Both the position numbers and the translations under genes were made by a program. From Marivirga tractuosa DSM 4126 (GTDB lineage: Bacteria; Bacteroidota; Bacteroidia; Cytophagales; Cyclobacteriaceae), in contig NC_014759.1 in NCBI RefSeq assembly GCF_000183425.1, positions 2,573,001 to 2,637,000 on the forward strand: 64,000 nt of DNA. Reading direction: 5' to 3'. Within the stretch, counting starts at the first letter, position 1. Each line of letters starts with the position of its first letter. Positions 45,958 to 55,492 of the stretch are shown piece after piece. Below the pieces are notes generated by a model that did not search any database, was not told the DNA's origin, and saw nothing but the letters and a program-made list of their open reading frames with translations.

Positions 45958-47030
45958 AAAGACTCTGCATTATAACACCATCATTAGGTAAATATTCAGA
46001 AACATTCATTCAAAATCAAATAGATTATTTGCCATTCGAAAAGTTTGTTGTTACTACTGGAACAGGTGAGTTTGCAGATAAAAATGGCATACCTCTAGCT
46101 AGTCCCAGTTTTTATGCAAAGACTAAGAGAATATTAAATAGAAAAATAAAAAAAGAGGATTATAGGATTCAACAAATTAAGCTACTGGAGAAGTTTTTTC
46201 AGCAAAATATAATTGACCATGTTTTATTTCAGTATGGCACTACTGCTGAAAAAGCTTATTTGGCTTGTGTTAATTTATCCATACCATTTACAGTTCATTT
46301 TCACGGTTATGATGCATACTCTCTTAAATATGGAAAAAGCTATTATAAGTATATCTTGGAATATTGCTCAAATGTAATTGTAGTATCTCAACACATGAAG
46401 AACCAACTTATTTATTTAGGTTGTCAAGCAGATAAAATATCACTTATCCCGTATGGGAGCAATTTCGAGATTGATCATAATTTAGTTGAATATAAAACTA
46501 TAAAGAGAAAGTTTTTAGCTGTTGGAAGGTTTGTTGAGAAAAAAGCTCCATATATAACTATTTTGGCGTTTGCTGAAGCGTTAAAAATAAATAAAGAAAT
46601 AACCTTAGATATGGTTGGCGAAGGTGATTTACTCCCTGTTTGCAAAGACATTGTGATTGGATTAGGGTTGGAAAACAATATAAAGTTTCATGGGGCTTGT
46701 AGTCACGATATGGTTAAAAGGATGATGCATGAAACCGATGTTTTTATTCAACATTCCAAGAGAGCTGAAAATGGTGATTGTGAAGGATTGCCAAATTCAA
46801 TTATTGAAGCTTTAATGTTAAAAAAGCCAGTTATTTCAACATTTCATTCTGGCATACCTGAAATTGTAAAAGATAGTGTGAATGGATTTTTAAAGAATGA
46901 AGGAGACTTAATAGGGACCAAAGATAAAATATTAGAAGCAATTGAATATGATTTTGAATTTCCTGAAATGGAATATTTAAAATTAGAGAATAGCATTAAG
47001 AGATTGACATCAGTTTTAAATGGGCAGTAA
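45954..47030 (+). CDS. GT4-family glycosyltransferase
   Basis: 358 residues, GT-B fold. The start is TTG at 45954, overlapping the previous stop (TTGA); no ATG fits and the first residues KRLCIITPSLGKYSETFIQN are the normal GT4 N-terminus. The donor-binding half has VGRFVEKKAPYITILAFAEA, FHGACSHDMVKRMMHETDVF and EGLPNSIIEALMLKKPVIST, the EX7E-type motif of retaining GT4 enzymes such as colanic acid transferases. It probably adds one sugar to a lipid-linked repeat unit in the cytosol. The overlap with the following GT2 gene is 11 bp. Confidence 0.85.
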   Translation: MKRLCIITPSLGKYSETFIQNQIDYLPFEKFVVTTGTGEFADKNGIPLASPSFYAKTKRILNRKIKKEDYRIQQIKLLEKFFQQNIIDHVLFQYGTTAEKAYLACVNLSIPFTVHFHGYDAYSLKYGKSYYKYILEYCSNVIVVSQHMKNQLIYLGCQADKISLIPYGSNFEIDHNLVEYKTIKRKFLAVGRFVEKKAPYITILAFAEALKINKEITLDMVGEGDLLPVCKDIVIGLGLENNIKFHGACSHDMVKRMMHETDVFIQHSKRAENGDCEGLPNSIIEALMLKKPVISTFHSGIPEIVKDSVNGFLKNEGDLIGTKDKILEAIEYDFEFPEMEYLKLENSIKRLTSVLNGQ

Positions 47031-47964
47031 AATAGAACCGGTATTATCCATAATAATGCCAGCTTATAATGCAGAAAAGTATATTTCAGAAGCAATTGAA
47101 TCAATTATAAATCAAACTTATACAAATTGGGAGCTATTAATATGTGATGATAATTCTACAGATAAAACTTATGAAATTGCAAAAAGTTTTATGGATGAAA
47201 GGATAAAACTATTTAAAAATCCTGTAAATAAAAAAAAACCGAAAACGACTAATTGGTTATTTACTAAATCTAAAGGAGAAATCATCACAATACATGATGC
47301 CGATGATATTTCGCATCCACTAAGATTTGAGAAACAAATAAACCAAATTTTAAAATCACCAAATTATTTCTGTGGCTGCGATATGCAGTACATCAAAGAA
47401 AATGGCAAATTATTAAATAGAGGCATAAAAAAAATAAATATTTTAAATAGAAATTATCCAAGAGTTGGAGATGCAACTTTAGTTTTTTATAAATCTGCAA
47501 TTGATAATGGTGTTATTTATAGAGATTTTTTTTCAAATAATATGGATTACGATTTTGGATTAAGATTATTAAAAAATTATAGTTATAAAAATGTAAATGA
47601 GTATTTGTATTACTACAGGAATGTCCCATTTTCTATAAGTAAGAATCATTTAAAAAAAGATATTTTTATAAATCCAGAACTTGTTAGGTATTTTCATGAT
47701 CAAAGAACAGTCAATAATATTGATTCATTAGATTTAAATAATTTTGAGGATATTGAAAACAAAACAAAAAATATTCTAATAGAACTTCAGTCTGACAAAT
47801 CAGCCTTGGAACGTAAGGCTGTAGGGTTTTTATTAAATCTTAAGATGAATAAAACAGCCCTTCGAATTTGGATGGTAGGCTGGAGAAAAGACTACTTGAA
47901 CATTGATATTTATAAGAATTTATTGTGGCTCATTAGGAACACATTTCTAAGGAAATATGATTGA
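47020..47964 (+). CDS. GT2-family glycosyltransferase (paralogue 1)
   Basis: 314 residues, GT-A fold. The N-terminus LSIIMPAYNAEKYISEAIES and NWELLICDDNSTDKT bind the nucleotide sugar, and ITIHDADDISHPLRFEKQ carries the D-x-D metal motif. The C-terminal 100 residues are helical with no membrane span. It has exactly the same length as the gene at 49654 and shares the unusual block KKPKTTNWLF and the later YYRNVP(F/D)SIS, so the two are duplicates. It overlaps neighbours on both sides by 11 and 8 bp. Confidence 0.85.
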   Translation: MGSKIEPVLSIIMPAYNAEKYISEAIESIINQTYTNWELLICDDNSTDKTYEIAKSFMDERIKLFKNPVNKKKPKTTNWLFTKSKGEIITIHDADDISHPLRFEKQINQILKSPNYFCGCDMQYIKENGKLLNRGIKKINILNRNYPRVGDATLVFYKSAIDNGVIYRDFFSNNMDYDFGLRLLKNYSYKNVNEYLYYYRNVPFSISKNHLKKDIFINPELVRYFHDQRTVNNIDSLDLNNFEDIENKTKNILIELQSDKSALERKAVGFLLNLKMNKTALRIWMVGWRKDYLNIDIYKNLLWLIRNTFLRKYD

Positions 47965-48883
47965 AAAATTGTCAATTATAATGCCAGTTTATAATGCTGA
48001 AAGATATTTGGAGCAAGCAATCCAGTCACTTATCAATCAAACTTTTCAAAATTGGAAATTACATGTTTGTGATGATGCGAGCCATGACAATAGTTGGGAG
48101 CTAATAAAAAGATTTGAAAAACTTGATTCTCGAATTCAAATTTATCGAAATGAAGCGAATAAAGGGAAAGTAAAAACAGTAAATGATTTACTCAAATATT
48201 GTAACAGTAAATATTTAACGGTTCATGATGCTGATGATTGGTCAGAGCCAGATCGATTTGAATATCAAGTTTCTTTTTTAGAGGGTAATCATGATTTTTA
48301 TCTTTGTGGGACTTCATTTTATGAGCATAATAGAAGAAATAAAGAAATTATTCACCAACCCACGAATTATTCTTTAATAAAAGAAAAGTTGCCAAAAACA
48401 AGTCAATTTCACGGACCAACAATTGTTTTCAAACAAGAAATAATAAATGAGATTGGGGGTTTTTATAGATACTTTAAATGGGGAGAAGATATTGATTTTT
48501 GTGCCAGAGTTGTTGAAAAATATAAGGCGACAAATATTGACCGTCCTTTATATAATTATAGAGTTCATGCAAATTCACTCACTAACAATATAAATCAATT
48601 ATCACTTGAAAGATTTATTGGTCCAAAGATCCGAATATTCTTAGCAAATCAAAGAATAACAGAAGGTTCTGATTTTTTAATGCGAGGAGAAGATTATTTA
48701 TTAGAAAAATATGTAGACAAACTTCTTAGTAACGTAAATTATGGACAAGTCTATAGGGAATTTAGTAATTATCTTTATCATAAGGGTTTCAAAAGAAAAG
48801 CAATCTTAGCAGCTCTAAAGAGTATAATTAATACTCCTTCTTTCTCAAATTTTAAAAATCTATTAGTATTATCCATTAAATGA
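47957..48883 (+). CDS. GT2-family glycosyltransferase
   Basis: 308 residues, GT-A fold: LSIIMPVYNAERYLEQAIQS, CDDASHDNSWELIKRFE, and the metal-binding VHDADDWSEPDRFEYQ. WGEDIDFCARVVEKYKATN is the acidic block often holding the catalytic base. It overlaps the genes before and after by 8 and 4 bp. The sugar cannot be predicted. Confidence 0.85.
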   Translation: MIEKLSIIMPVYNAERYLEQAIQSLINQTFQNWKLHVCDDASHDNSWELIKRFEKLDSRIQIYRNEANKGKVKTVNDLLKYCNSKYLTVHDADDWSEPDRFEYQVSFLEGNHDFYLCGTSFYEHNRRNKEIIHQPTNYSLIKEKLPKTSQFHGPTIVFKQEIINEIGGFYRYFKWGEDIDFCARVVEKYKATNIDRPLYNYRVHANSLTNNINQLSLERFIGPKIRIFLANQRITEGSDFLMRGEDYLLEKYVDKLLSNVNYGQVYREFSNYLYHKGFKRKAILAALKSIINTPSFSNFKNLLVLSIK

Positions 48884-49653
48884 ATTTAGAAGATAATATT
48901 TTATGGTTTAAATCATTAAGAAAATTCAACTACTTAAATGTATTGAAATTTGCTAAAATATATTTCAACCCAATTATTATAGTAGGGTGTGGTCGGTCTG
49001 GCACTTCCCTTTTATTATCCATAATATCTTCCCATTCAAATGTATTTGGTTTTAATAAAGAAACCGAAGTGTTAATGCATGAAATAAAATATGGCAAATT
49101 ATTAACTTTAATAAATAATTTTAGAAAATTATTACCATACACAGGCAAAATTCCTATTAAAAAATCAGCAATGTACTGGTGTGAGAAATCTCCAAGGAAC
49201 ATCAGGTTTATAAAAAGTATATTACAAACTTATCCTAATGTTAAAATAATTCATATTGTAAGGGATGGTAGAGCAGTAATTACATCTAAACATCCTCTCA
49301 CTAAAAATTACTGGTTGAGCAAAGAGAGATGGATATATGATGTTAATAAAGGATTGAAATATAAAAACGATCCAAATATTATGACCATCAAATATGAAGA
49401 TTTAATAAATCAAACAAAGAACGCAAGCATTCAACTTTGTGAATTTTTAAATATACCATTTGATGAAAAGATGTTGAATTATGATCAACATTCTGATGTG
49501 AAAAATATGCATTCTTTTCATGGTGGAGCAGTAAATAAAATTTATAAAGATGCACTATTGAAGTGGAAGAATCCCGAACACGAAAAGTTAATAGCTGAAG
49601 CCTATAGTGATAAAAGTTTTTTGGACTTACTTAAGAAATTAAATTATATCTAA
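48880..49653 (+). CDS. Sulfotransferase family protein (first of two)
   Basis: 257 residues. The PAPS-binding P-loop is IIVGCGRSGTSLLLSIISSH (5'-phosphosulfate loop, about residues 32-51), and IIHIVRDGRAVITSKHPLT is the 3'-phosphate-binding block with the conserved Arg and Ser. Sulfotransferases move sulfate from PAPS to sugar hydroxyls. Placed between glycosyltransferases with a 4-bp overlap, it probably sulfates the cluster's glycan or its precursor. No PAPS-synthesis genes are in the window. Confidence 0.85.
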   Translation: MNLEDNILWFKSLRKFNYLNVLKFAKIYFNPIIIVGCGRSGTSLLLSIISSHSNVFGFNKETEVLMHEIKYGKLLTLINNFRKLLPYTGKIPIKKSAMYWCEKSPRNIRFIKSILQTYPNVKIIHIVRDGRAVITSKHPLTKNYWLSKERWIYDVNKGLKYKNDPNIMTIKYEDLINQTKNASIQLCEFLNIPFDEKMLNYDQHSDVKNMHSFHGGAVNKIYKDALLKWKNPEHEKLIAEAYSDKSFLDLLKKLNYI

Positions 49654-50598
49654 ATGTTAATCAGTGTTTTAATGCCGGCCTATAATACTGAAAAATATTT
49701 AGCCGAAGCTATAAATTCTATTTTAGATCAAACGCACCAAAATTGGGAATTACTAATATGTGATGATGCATCCACAGATAAAACATATCATATTGCTAAT
49801 TCATTTGAAGACAGTAGAATCACGGTGTTTAAAAATGAAGTTAATTTAAAAAAACCTAAGACAACTAATTGGTTGTTTAAGCAATCTAAAGGTCAAATTA
49901 TAACAATACATGATGCGGATGATTTAAGTAGCTGTGATAGATTTGAGAAAATCATAGATAAATTTAAGAAAGACAAAAGTATTTATGCTTGTGGGCATGA
50001 AATTCAAAGAATATCAGAAAAAGGAAAACATCTAAATTTATATAGAAGAAAATCTGTTCAATTTGAGGAAATACAGGAATTAATGGCTCATGATAATACG
50101 GATGGAGATCCTTCCCTCTTCATAAAAAGAGAGGTTATTGAAAATTTAGGTGAGATTTACAGACCGTATTTTCAAAATAATATGGATTACGATTTGGCAC
50201 TAAGGATTATAGAAAATTACAAAACTACTAATATTACAGAAGTATTATCCTACTACAGAAATGTGCCGGATTCTATATCAAAAGAGGTAAAAAGTTACAA
50301 AAAATTAATTACCCAAGATATAACCAAATTTCTAGCTAGTGAAAGGAAAGAAATTGGTTTAGATGCGTTACAAAGGCAGGATTGGAGTCTAATAAAAGCA
50401 AAAGAAGAGGAGTTTTCCAAACCATATGTAAAGGATAAAACTCTTCATTTAAGGAAAATGGCATCTTTTTTCATGTATGTTAAGATGAATAGAACCGCTA
50501 TAGATTATATGCTAATTGCAATTAGAAAAGAGCCATTTAAATTTGAAAACTGGAGAACAATTCAATATTGCCTGAGAAAATCAATATTTAAAATATGA
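49654..50598 (+). CDS. GT2-family glycosyltransferase (paralogue 2)
   Basis: 314 residues, GT-A fold: ISVLMPAYNTEKYLAEAINS, NWELLICDDASTDKTYHIA, and ITIHDADDLSSCDRFEKI as the metal site. It is the same length as the enzyme at 47020 and similar throughout (KKPKTTNWLFKQSKGQIITI; YFQNNMDYDLALRIIENY), evidence of duplication with a sulfotransferase and another GT2 now in between. It starts directly after the sulfotransferase stop and overlaps the GT4 gene by 4 bp. Confidence 0.85.
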   Translation: MLISVLMPAYNTEKYLAEAINSILDQTHQNWELLICDDASTDKTYHIANSFEDSRITVFKNEVNLKKPKTTNWLFKQSKGQIITIHDADDLSSCDRFEKIIDKFKKDKSIYACGHEIQRISEKGKHLNLYRRKSVQFEEIQELMAHDNTDGDPSLFIKREVIENLGEIYRPYFQNNMDYDLALRIIENYKTTNITEVLSYYRNVPDSISKEVKSYKKLITQDITKFLASERKEIGLDALQRQDWSLIKAKEEEFSKPYVKDKTLHLRKMASFFMYVKMNRTAIDYMLIAIRKEPFKFENWRTIQYCLRKSIFKI

Positions 50599-51689
50599 AA
50601 ATTCTTCATATAACTAATTGGTATCCTAACCAATTTAATAAATATGAAGCTAAATGGATAAAAGAACATATTGATGCATTATCTGTAAAAACTGAAAATA
50701 GAGTTATTCATTTTGAATTATTTAAACATGAAAGGTTTAGAGTTATAAAAAATAAAACTAAATACTTATCACAATATCTAATTCAAATACCTTTTGAAAA
50801 GTGGTTTATTTATGAAGTTATTCACTTTTCTTTTTTGGTTTATATTCTTTTAATTAAGAGGAAAAGTAAAGAATTTGATGTTATAAATTTTCACATTGCC
50901 TATCCTATGCTTACTTATTGGCATTGGATTAAGCGCTTTATAAAAAAGCCAATCGTCATTACAGAACATTGGAGTGCTTATCATTATAATTTTGGGGTGA
51001 ATAAAAATCTCCCAAGAATAAAAAAGATATTTAGTCAAAAATTACCAGTAATTACAGTTTCAAAAGCTTTAGCAAATGATATCAAACAATTTGCAAATTC
51101 GGATTTTCCCTCATTTTTGATACCTAATGTTGTTGACGAAAATATATTCTATCCTGGAAACAATACAAAAGAAAATTTCTATTTTATGGTGAGTCAATGG
51201 AAATCACCTAAAACTCCACTACTTGCCATGAAAGCATTTATTAACTCTTCATATGTAAATGATCACCAATTAATAATTGGTGGATATGGTTCATTATGGA
51301 ATGAAATGAAACAATATGTGAGCTCAAATAATCTTGAAAGTAAAATAAAATTTGTAGAAAAGCTGAACTCTAGTCAAATCGCAAATTATATGAGAAAATG
51401 TAAAGCATTTCTTCATCCAACTGATTATGAAACTTTTTCTGTAGTATGTGCTGAGGCCATTGCTTGTGGTGCATTTGTAGTTGCTCCAAATTCAGGGGGT
51501 ATTCCAGAAGTTATCAAGAGTAATGGTTTTTTATTATCGAAAAATACATTAGATGCATGGGAAAAGGCTTTTGAACTAGCGTCATTTAAATTTAACAGTA
51601 TTTCTGTTAATCAATTTTCAGCAAAGACCATAGGAGACAAGTATTCAAAAGTTTTAGAATCTCTAGTTAGGAATAAAATTAATGATTAA
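50595..51689 (+). CDS. GT4-family glycosyltransferase
   Basis: 364 residues, GT-B fold. The N-terminal half begins MKILHITNWYPNQFNKYEAK, typical for GT4, and the acceptor region includes ITEHWSAYHYNFG. The donor half has FYFMVSQWKSPKTPLLAMKA, KFVEKLNSSQIANYMRKCKA and ETFSVVCAEAIACGAFVVAP (EX7E motif). Overlaps are 4 bp upstream and 8 bp downstream. A retaining transferase of unknown sugar specificity, acting in the cytosol. Confidence 0.85.
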   Translation: MKILHITNWYPNQFNKYEAKWIKEHIDALSVKTENRVIHFELFKHERFRVIKNKTKYLSQYLIQIPFEKWFIYEVIHFSFLVYILLIKRKSKEFDVINFHIAYPMLTYWHWIKRFIKKPIVITEHWSAYHYNFGVNKNLPRIKKIFSQKLPVITVSKALANDIKQFANSDFPSFLIPNVVDENIFYPGNNTKENFYFMVSQWKSPKTPLLAMKAFINSSYVNDHQLIIGGYGSLWNEMKQYVSSNNLESKIKFVEKLNSSQIANYMRKCKAFLHPTDYETFSVVCAEAIACGAFVVAPNSGGIPEVIKSNGFLLSKNTLDAWEKAFELASFKFNSISVNQFSAKTIGDKYSKVLESLVRNKIND

Positions 51690-52806
51690 AGGGCTGTTGA
51701 TTGAGTTTTTAGTTTATCTTATTGATAAAAAATTCACTTTAAAATCCATTAACAAGTATTTATATGATTGGGATTATAGTTTTAAAGAAACTATATATTA
51801 TAATAGTTCCTACACTAAAGATTATAATTCAGAAAATCATAATTTCGACTTTTCATTCTTAAATAAGGTTTTTAAATTAAATCATTGGGTTCTGTTTTTA
51901 CCCAAAGCAACAGTTTTTAATGAGACAGGAGTGATTGTTATAAATGGGAAAGTTCTATGTGATACAATCTATAATTCAAAAGGATATATAAAAAAATCAG
52001 GGCTTATTAAGCCTTACTTCAAATCAATCATAATTAAACCTAAAATACTTTCTGGTATTTATTTTCATCTTTCGGGATTATTTAATTACAATTTCTTTCA
52101 TTTTTTAATAGAAGTCTTGCCTAAGATACTTGACTACATGATTTTGAGAAAAAAGAAACCTGAAATAAAATTGCTAATAAACAATAGAAATCCTTTTATA
52201 GAACAATACTTAAGCTTAATTGGAATACAGGATAGCGAAATTAAATATTTCCAAAATAACGTGATGGTTCAAAACTTATATTATTCTAATAATAAGTTTG
52301 TGTATGAGAAATTATTGGATGGCTATTGGAATAAACATATTTACTCAAAATACTATTTGAGAAAGATGGCTGAAAAGTTTCTATTATCTAATAACCCCAA
52401 TTTAAATATTAGCAAAATAATTTACTTATCAAGAGCAGATTCAAATCGTGTTTTAATAAACGAGAGTGAATTCATGGAACATTTTAATCATTTTAAAATT
52501 AAAAAACTTGTACTAAGTAGGATGTGCATTTCCGATCAAATATTTTATTTTAAAAACGCATCTTTAGTTATTGCAATCCATGGTGCTTCATTGTCTAATT
52601 TAATTTATTCAAGTAATTGCAAAGTTATAGAGCTCTTTCCAAAAGGAAGAAATTCAAGTACCTTATATCAATTAAGGCAGATTAGTCAGATTGGAGAAAA
52701 TAATTCCCACCACTTAGTTGAAATAAGTAATGTTGATAAAAATCAAAATATTTTAATCAATCAAGACGAGATACTTAAAGTAGAGAAGTTAATGTATGGC
52801 TATTAA
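51682..52806 (+). CDS. GT61-family (DUF563) glycosyltransferase
   Basis: 374 residues. The second half carries the GT61 signature: IIYLSRADSNRVLINESEFM, then IKKLVLSRMCISDQIFYFKN and LVIAIHGASLSNLIYSSNCK with ELFPKG after it. GT61 enzymes are inverting transferases that include plant xylosyl- and arabinosyltransferases and bacterial capsule enzymes. The first half (LPKATVFNETGVIVINGKVL) is the usual lead-in. It overlaps the second sulfotransferase gene by 11 bp. Confidence 0.8.
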   Translation: MIKGLLIEFLVYLIDKKFTLKSINKYLYDWDYSFKETIYYNSSYTKDYNSENHNFDFSFLNKVFKLNHWVLFLPKATVFNETGVIVINGKVLCDTIYNSKGYIKKSGLIKPYFKSIIIKPKILSGIYFHLSGLFNYNFFHFLIEVLPKILDYMILRKKKPEIKLLINNRNPFIEQYLSLIGIQDSEIKYFQNNVMVQNLYYSNNKFVYEKLLDGYWNKHIYSKYYLRKMAEKFLLSNNPNLNISKIIYLSRADSNRVLINESEFMEHFNHFKIKKLVLSRMCISDQIFYFKNASLVIAIHGASLSNLIYSSNCKVIELFPKGRNSSTLYQLRQISQIGENNSHHLVEISNVDKNQNILINQDEILKVEKLMYGY

Positions 52807-53578
52807 ATTTATATTTTGTATCAACTCTGGTAGATCCGGATCTAATTATTTATCTCACCTATTTAACGAGTCCTACAATTGCAATTCCTTTCATGAACCA
52901 AAGCCAGTAATGAATGGAGATTTCATTTATAAATATTTAAATGGTGGGAATTATGATTTTAATGCAGCTTTAAATATTAAATTTGAAACCATTATAAAAA
53001 GTAAAACAAAGGCTAAATATTTCGAAGCTAACCATACTTTTATAAAAGGATTTGGGTGGTTTACAAATAAATTTTTAACTCCTGAAGAAGTTGCAATAAT
53101 AATATTGAAAAGAAATCCAAAGGAGGTAGCATTAAGTTTTATTAAAAACAATGTTTCACCTTATAATGTTGTTGGAAGAAATTGGATAATTCTTCCTACC
53201 TGTAAAAATCCAATAATATCTCCAAAAAAATTTGTAAGGCATTCGTTTTTAGTCTTTCACATTCACAAATTTATTTATTATTGTATTTATTGGGCTCATA
53301 AATTCTTTAAAATTCAAATAAAAAAGCCAAGTATTTTAAGGAATACCGAGTTAAAGTTTCTTAGATGGTACGTGGTTGAATTAAATGCAAGAGCAATTAA
53401 ATTTCAGACAGACTTCCCAGAGTATAAGTATATTCATTTAGATTATAGTGAACTGAACAGTAGAAAGAAGATACTCGATATTGCCAAAACTTTGGGTTTA
53501 AATATAAATCAAAATTTCATAGATTTTATTGGTAATAGAAAAAATGCAACTGGTGATAGGAATAATGATCTATCATGA
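52796..53578 (+). CDS. Sulfotransferase-like protein (second of two)
   Basis: 260 residues. FIFCINSGRSGSNYLSHLFN at the N-terminus is a PAPS-binding P-loop, and VAIIILKRNPKEVALSFIKN matches the 3'-phosphate-binding block. YIHLDYSELNSRKKILDIAK near the C-terminus resembles the closing region of sulfotransferases. It is clearly different from the first sulfotransferase, so two separate sulfation steps are possible. It overlaps neighbours by 11 and 4 bp. Confidence 0.75.
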   Translation: MAIKFIFCINSGRSGSNYLSHLFNESYNCNSFHEPKPVMNGDFIYKYLNGGNYDFNAALNIKFETIIKSKTKAKYFEANHTFIKGFGWFTNKFLTPEEVAIIILKRNPKEVALSFIKNNVSPYNVVGRNWIILPTCKNPIISPKKFVRHSFLVFHIHKFIYYCIYWAHKFFKIQIKKPSILRNTELKFLRWYVVELNARAIKFQTDFPEYKYIHLDYSELNSRKKILDIAKTLGLNINQNFIDFIGNRKNATGDRNNDLS

Positions 53579-54657
53579 ACTTAAGTAATAAAAATATTCT
53601 ATTAATCTCCCCTGAATCATGGGATCATATTTTTGTTTCTAAACATCACTATGCTACGCATTTGGCAAAAAGCAATAATAAAGTTTATTTTTTAAATCCC
53701 CCTAAAGAGATAAGTTCTATATCGGTGAATAAAACTACTTATGAAAATCTATTCACCATTGATTATAAAGGATTTATCAAGGGGTTAAGGTTTTTACCAA
53801 GGATAATTCGAAAATACTTTATCGGACAAAAATTCAAAAAATTGGAGAAGGCTGCTAATGTTAAATTTGATTTGGTTTGGTCTTTTGACAATTCTGTTTT
53901 TTACGATTTTGACTCTTTACCGAAAGAAATTTATTCTATCTCTCATATAGTAGATTTGAATCAGGATTTTAACACTAAAATTGCAGCAAAATCAGCTGAT
54001 TTATGTATTGGGGTGAAAAAAGAAATTGTGGATAGGTTGAAATGCTTTAATAAAAATACAATATTAATTCCTCATGGGGTCCAAGAATTTACACAAAGTT
54101 CAGAAAAAGTAATCCTACCAGGTAAAAATAGAATCAAAGCACTCTATATGGGTAATTTAGCAATGAAGCATATTGATTGGGAGTTATTGAATATGGTAGT
54201 AAATAAGAATGTCAATGTTGATTTCATATTAGTGGGTGATGGAATAGATCAAAACGAAAATAAATTTAATATTACTGAACAAAACAACATTTACTTAATA
54301 GGAAGAATTTTCTCTACTGAAATTGGCTTATATTTAAATAGCGCTGATATACTTTTGAGTTTATATGATGGATCTTATTCATCAAACTACGCTACACCAC
54401 ATAAAATAATGGAATATTTAGCTTCTGGAAAAATTATTTCTTCGACATGGATGGCGGAGTATGACCTGCTATATGAAAATGGTTTAATATTAATGTCTAA
54501 AACACAAAAAGAGTTTTTGGAAAATTTCAAAAAATTAATTGAGAATTTGGATGAGTTTAACAGCAAAGAAGATCAAGATAAAAGAAAAGTAATTGCTGAA
54601 TCTAACTCTTATTTCAAGCAATTGGAAAGGATTAGCGAAAGCATAAAATCTATATGA
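53575..54657 (+). CDS. GT4-like glycosyltransferase
   Basis: 360 residues with GT-B layout: NILLISPESWDHIFVSKHHY and ATHLAKSNNKVYFLNPP in the acceptor half, LCIGVKKEIVDRLKCFNKNT and LIPHGVQEF at the hinge, then KALYMGNLAMKHIDWELLNM and YATPHKIMEYLASGKIISST in the donor half. The EX7E motif is weak (HKIMEYLASGKII), as in the branch that includes UDP-galactopyranose-type and teichuronic acid transferases. It starts with an ATGA overlap and is followed by a TTG-started GT2 gene after 1 bp. Confidence 0.75.
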   Translation: MNLSNKNILLISPESWDHIFVSKHHYATHLAKSNNKVYFLNPPKEISSISVNKTTYENLFTIDYKGFIKGLRFLPRIIRKYFIGQKFKKLEKAANVKFDLVWSFDNSVFYDFDSLPKEIYSISHIVDLNQDFNTKIAAKSADLCIGVKKEIVDRLKCFNKNTILIPHGVQEFTQSSEKVILPGKNRIKALYMGNLAMKHIDWELLNMVVNKNVNVDFILVGDGIDQNENKFNITEQNNIYLIGRIFSTEIGLYLNSADILLSLYDGSYSSNYATPHKIMEYLASGKIISSTWMAEYDLLYENGLILMSKTQKEFLENFKKLIENLDEFNSKEDQDKRKVIAESNSYFKQLERISESIKSI

Positions 54658-54658
54658 T

Positions 54659-55462
54659 TTGAGGAATCTAGTTTCGATAATTATGCCTGTATATAATGCA
54701 GAAAATTATTTAGAAAATTCGATTAAATCTGTTTTAGATCAATCATATAGAAATTGGGAACTAATCATAATTAATGATGGCAGTACTGACAAATCAAAAT
54801 TAATTGTATCTAGTTTTCAAGATTCTAGAATCCGATACTTTGAACAGCCTAACAATGGAGTTAGCTCTGCAAGAAATCTTGGTTTAGCTAATATGAGAGG
54901 AGATTATTTTTGCTTTCTTGATGCAGATGATGCGTTTCCAGTTCATAGTTTAAGATCTAGATATAATCTTCTTAGAAGACATCCCTTATTAATGTTTGTT
55001 GATGGAGAAGTAAAAAAATTTGACCAAAGTATGAGGCAAATTATACAAACTTGGAACCCAAACTTAAAAGGTAATCCTTTTACAGATTTAGTGCGGCTTG
55101 AAGGGAATAGTTTTTTAGGACTTACTTGGATGATTAGGAGGAAACATGAAATAAATTATAGATTTCATGAAAATATTACTCATTCTGAGGATTTATTATT
55201 CCTGATGGAATTAACGAAAAGTGGGGGAAATTATGCTTATACTAATGAAACAATATTGTATTATAGAAATACTCCTGATTCAGCGATGAAGAATTTAAAG
55301 GGATTAGAGGCTGGATACCGATATATTGAAAATCAAATAAAACATTGGCTAGAAGTAAATGATACGGATTTAAGAATTTATCAAACACGTTATAAAAGAG
55401 CTATGGCTCTGTCTTACCTCCGTAAGAAATATTTTAAAGATGCTTTTAAAGTTTGGCTATAA
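54659..55462 (+). CDS. GT2-family glycosyltransferase
   Basis: 267 residues from a TTG start at 54659, 1 bp after the previous stop; the next in-frame ATG would remove the first strand of the fold. VSIIMPVYNAENYLENSIKS and NWELIIINDGSTDKSKLIVS bind nucleotide sugar; FCFLDADDAFPVHSLRSRYN has the metal site; NITHSEDLLFLMELTKSGGN carries the catalytic-base ED motif. It is shorter than the other GT2 enzymes here and belongs to the more typical capsule GT2 branch. Confidence 0.82.
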   Translation: MRNLVSIIMPVYNAENYLENSIKSVLDQSYRNWELIIINDGSTDKSKLIVSSFQDSRIRYFEQPNNGVSSARNLGLANMRGDYFCFLDADDAFPVHSLRSRYNLLRRHPLLMFVDGEVKKFDQSMRQIIQTWNPNLKGNPFTDLVRLEGNSFLGLTWMIRRKHEINYRFHENITHSEDLLFLMELTKSGGNYAYTNETILYYRNTPDSAMKNLKGLEAGYRYIENQIKHWLEVNDTDLRIYQTRYKRAMALSYLRKKYFKDAFKVWL

Positions 55463-55492
55463 ATTATTATATCTAAATTCAAGAAATTTAAT

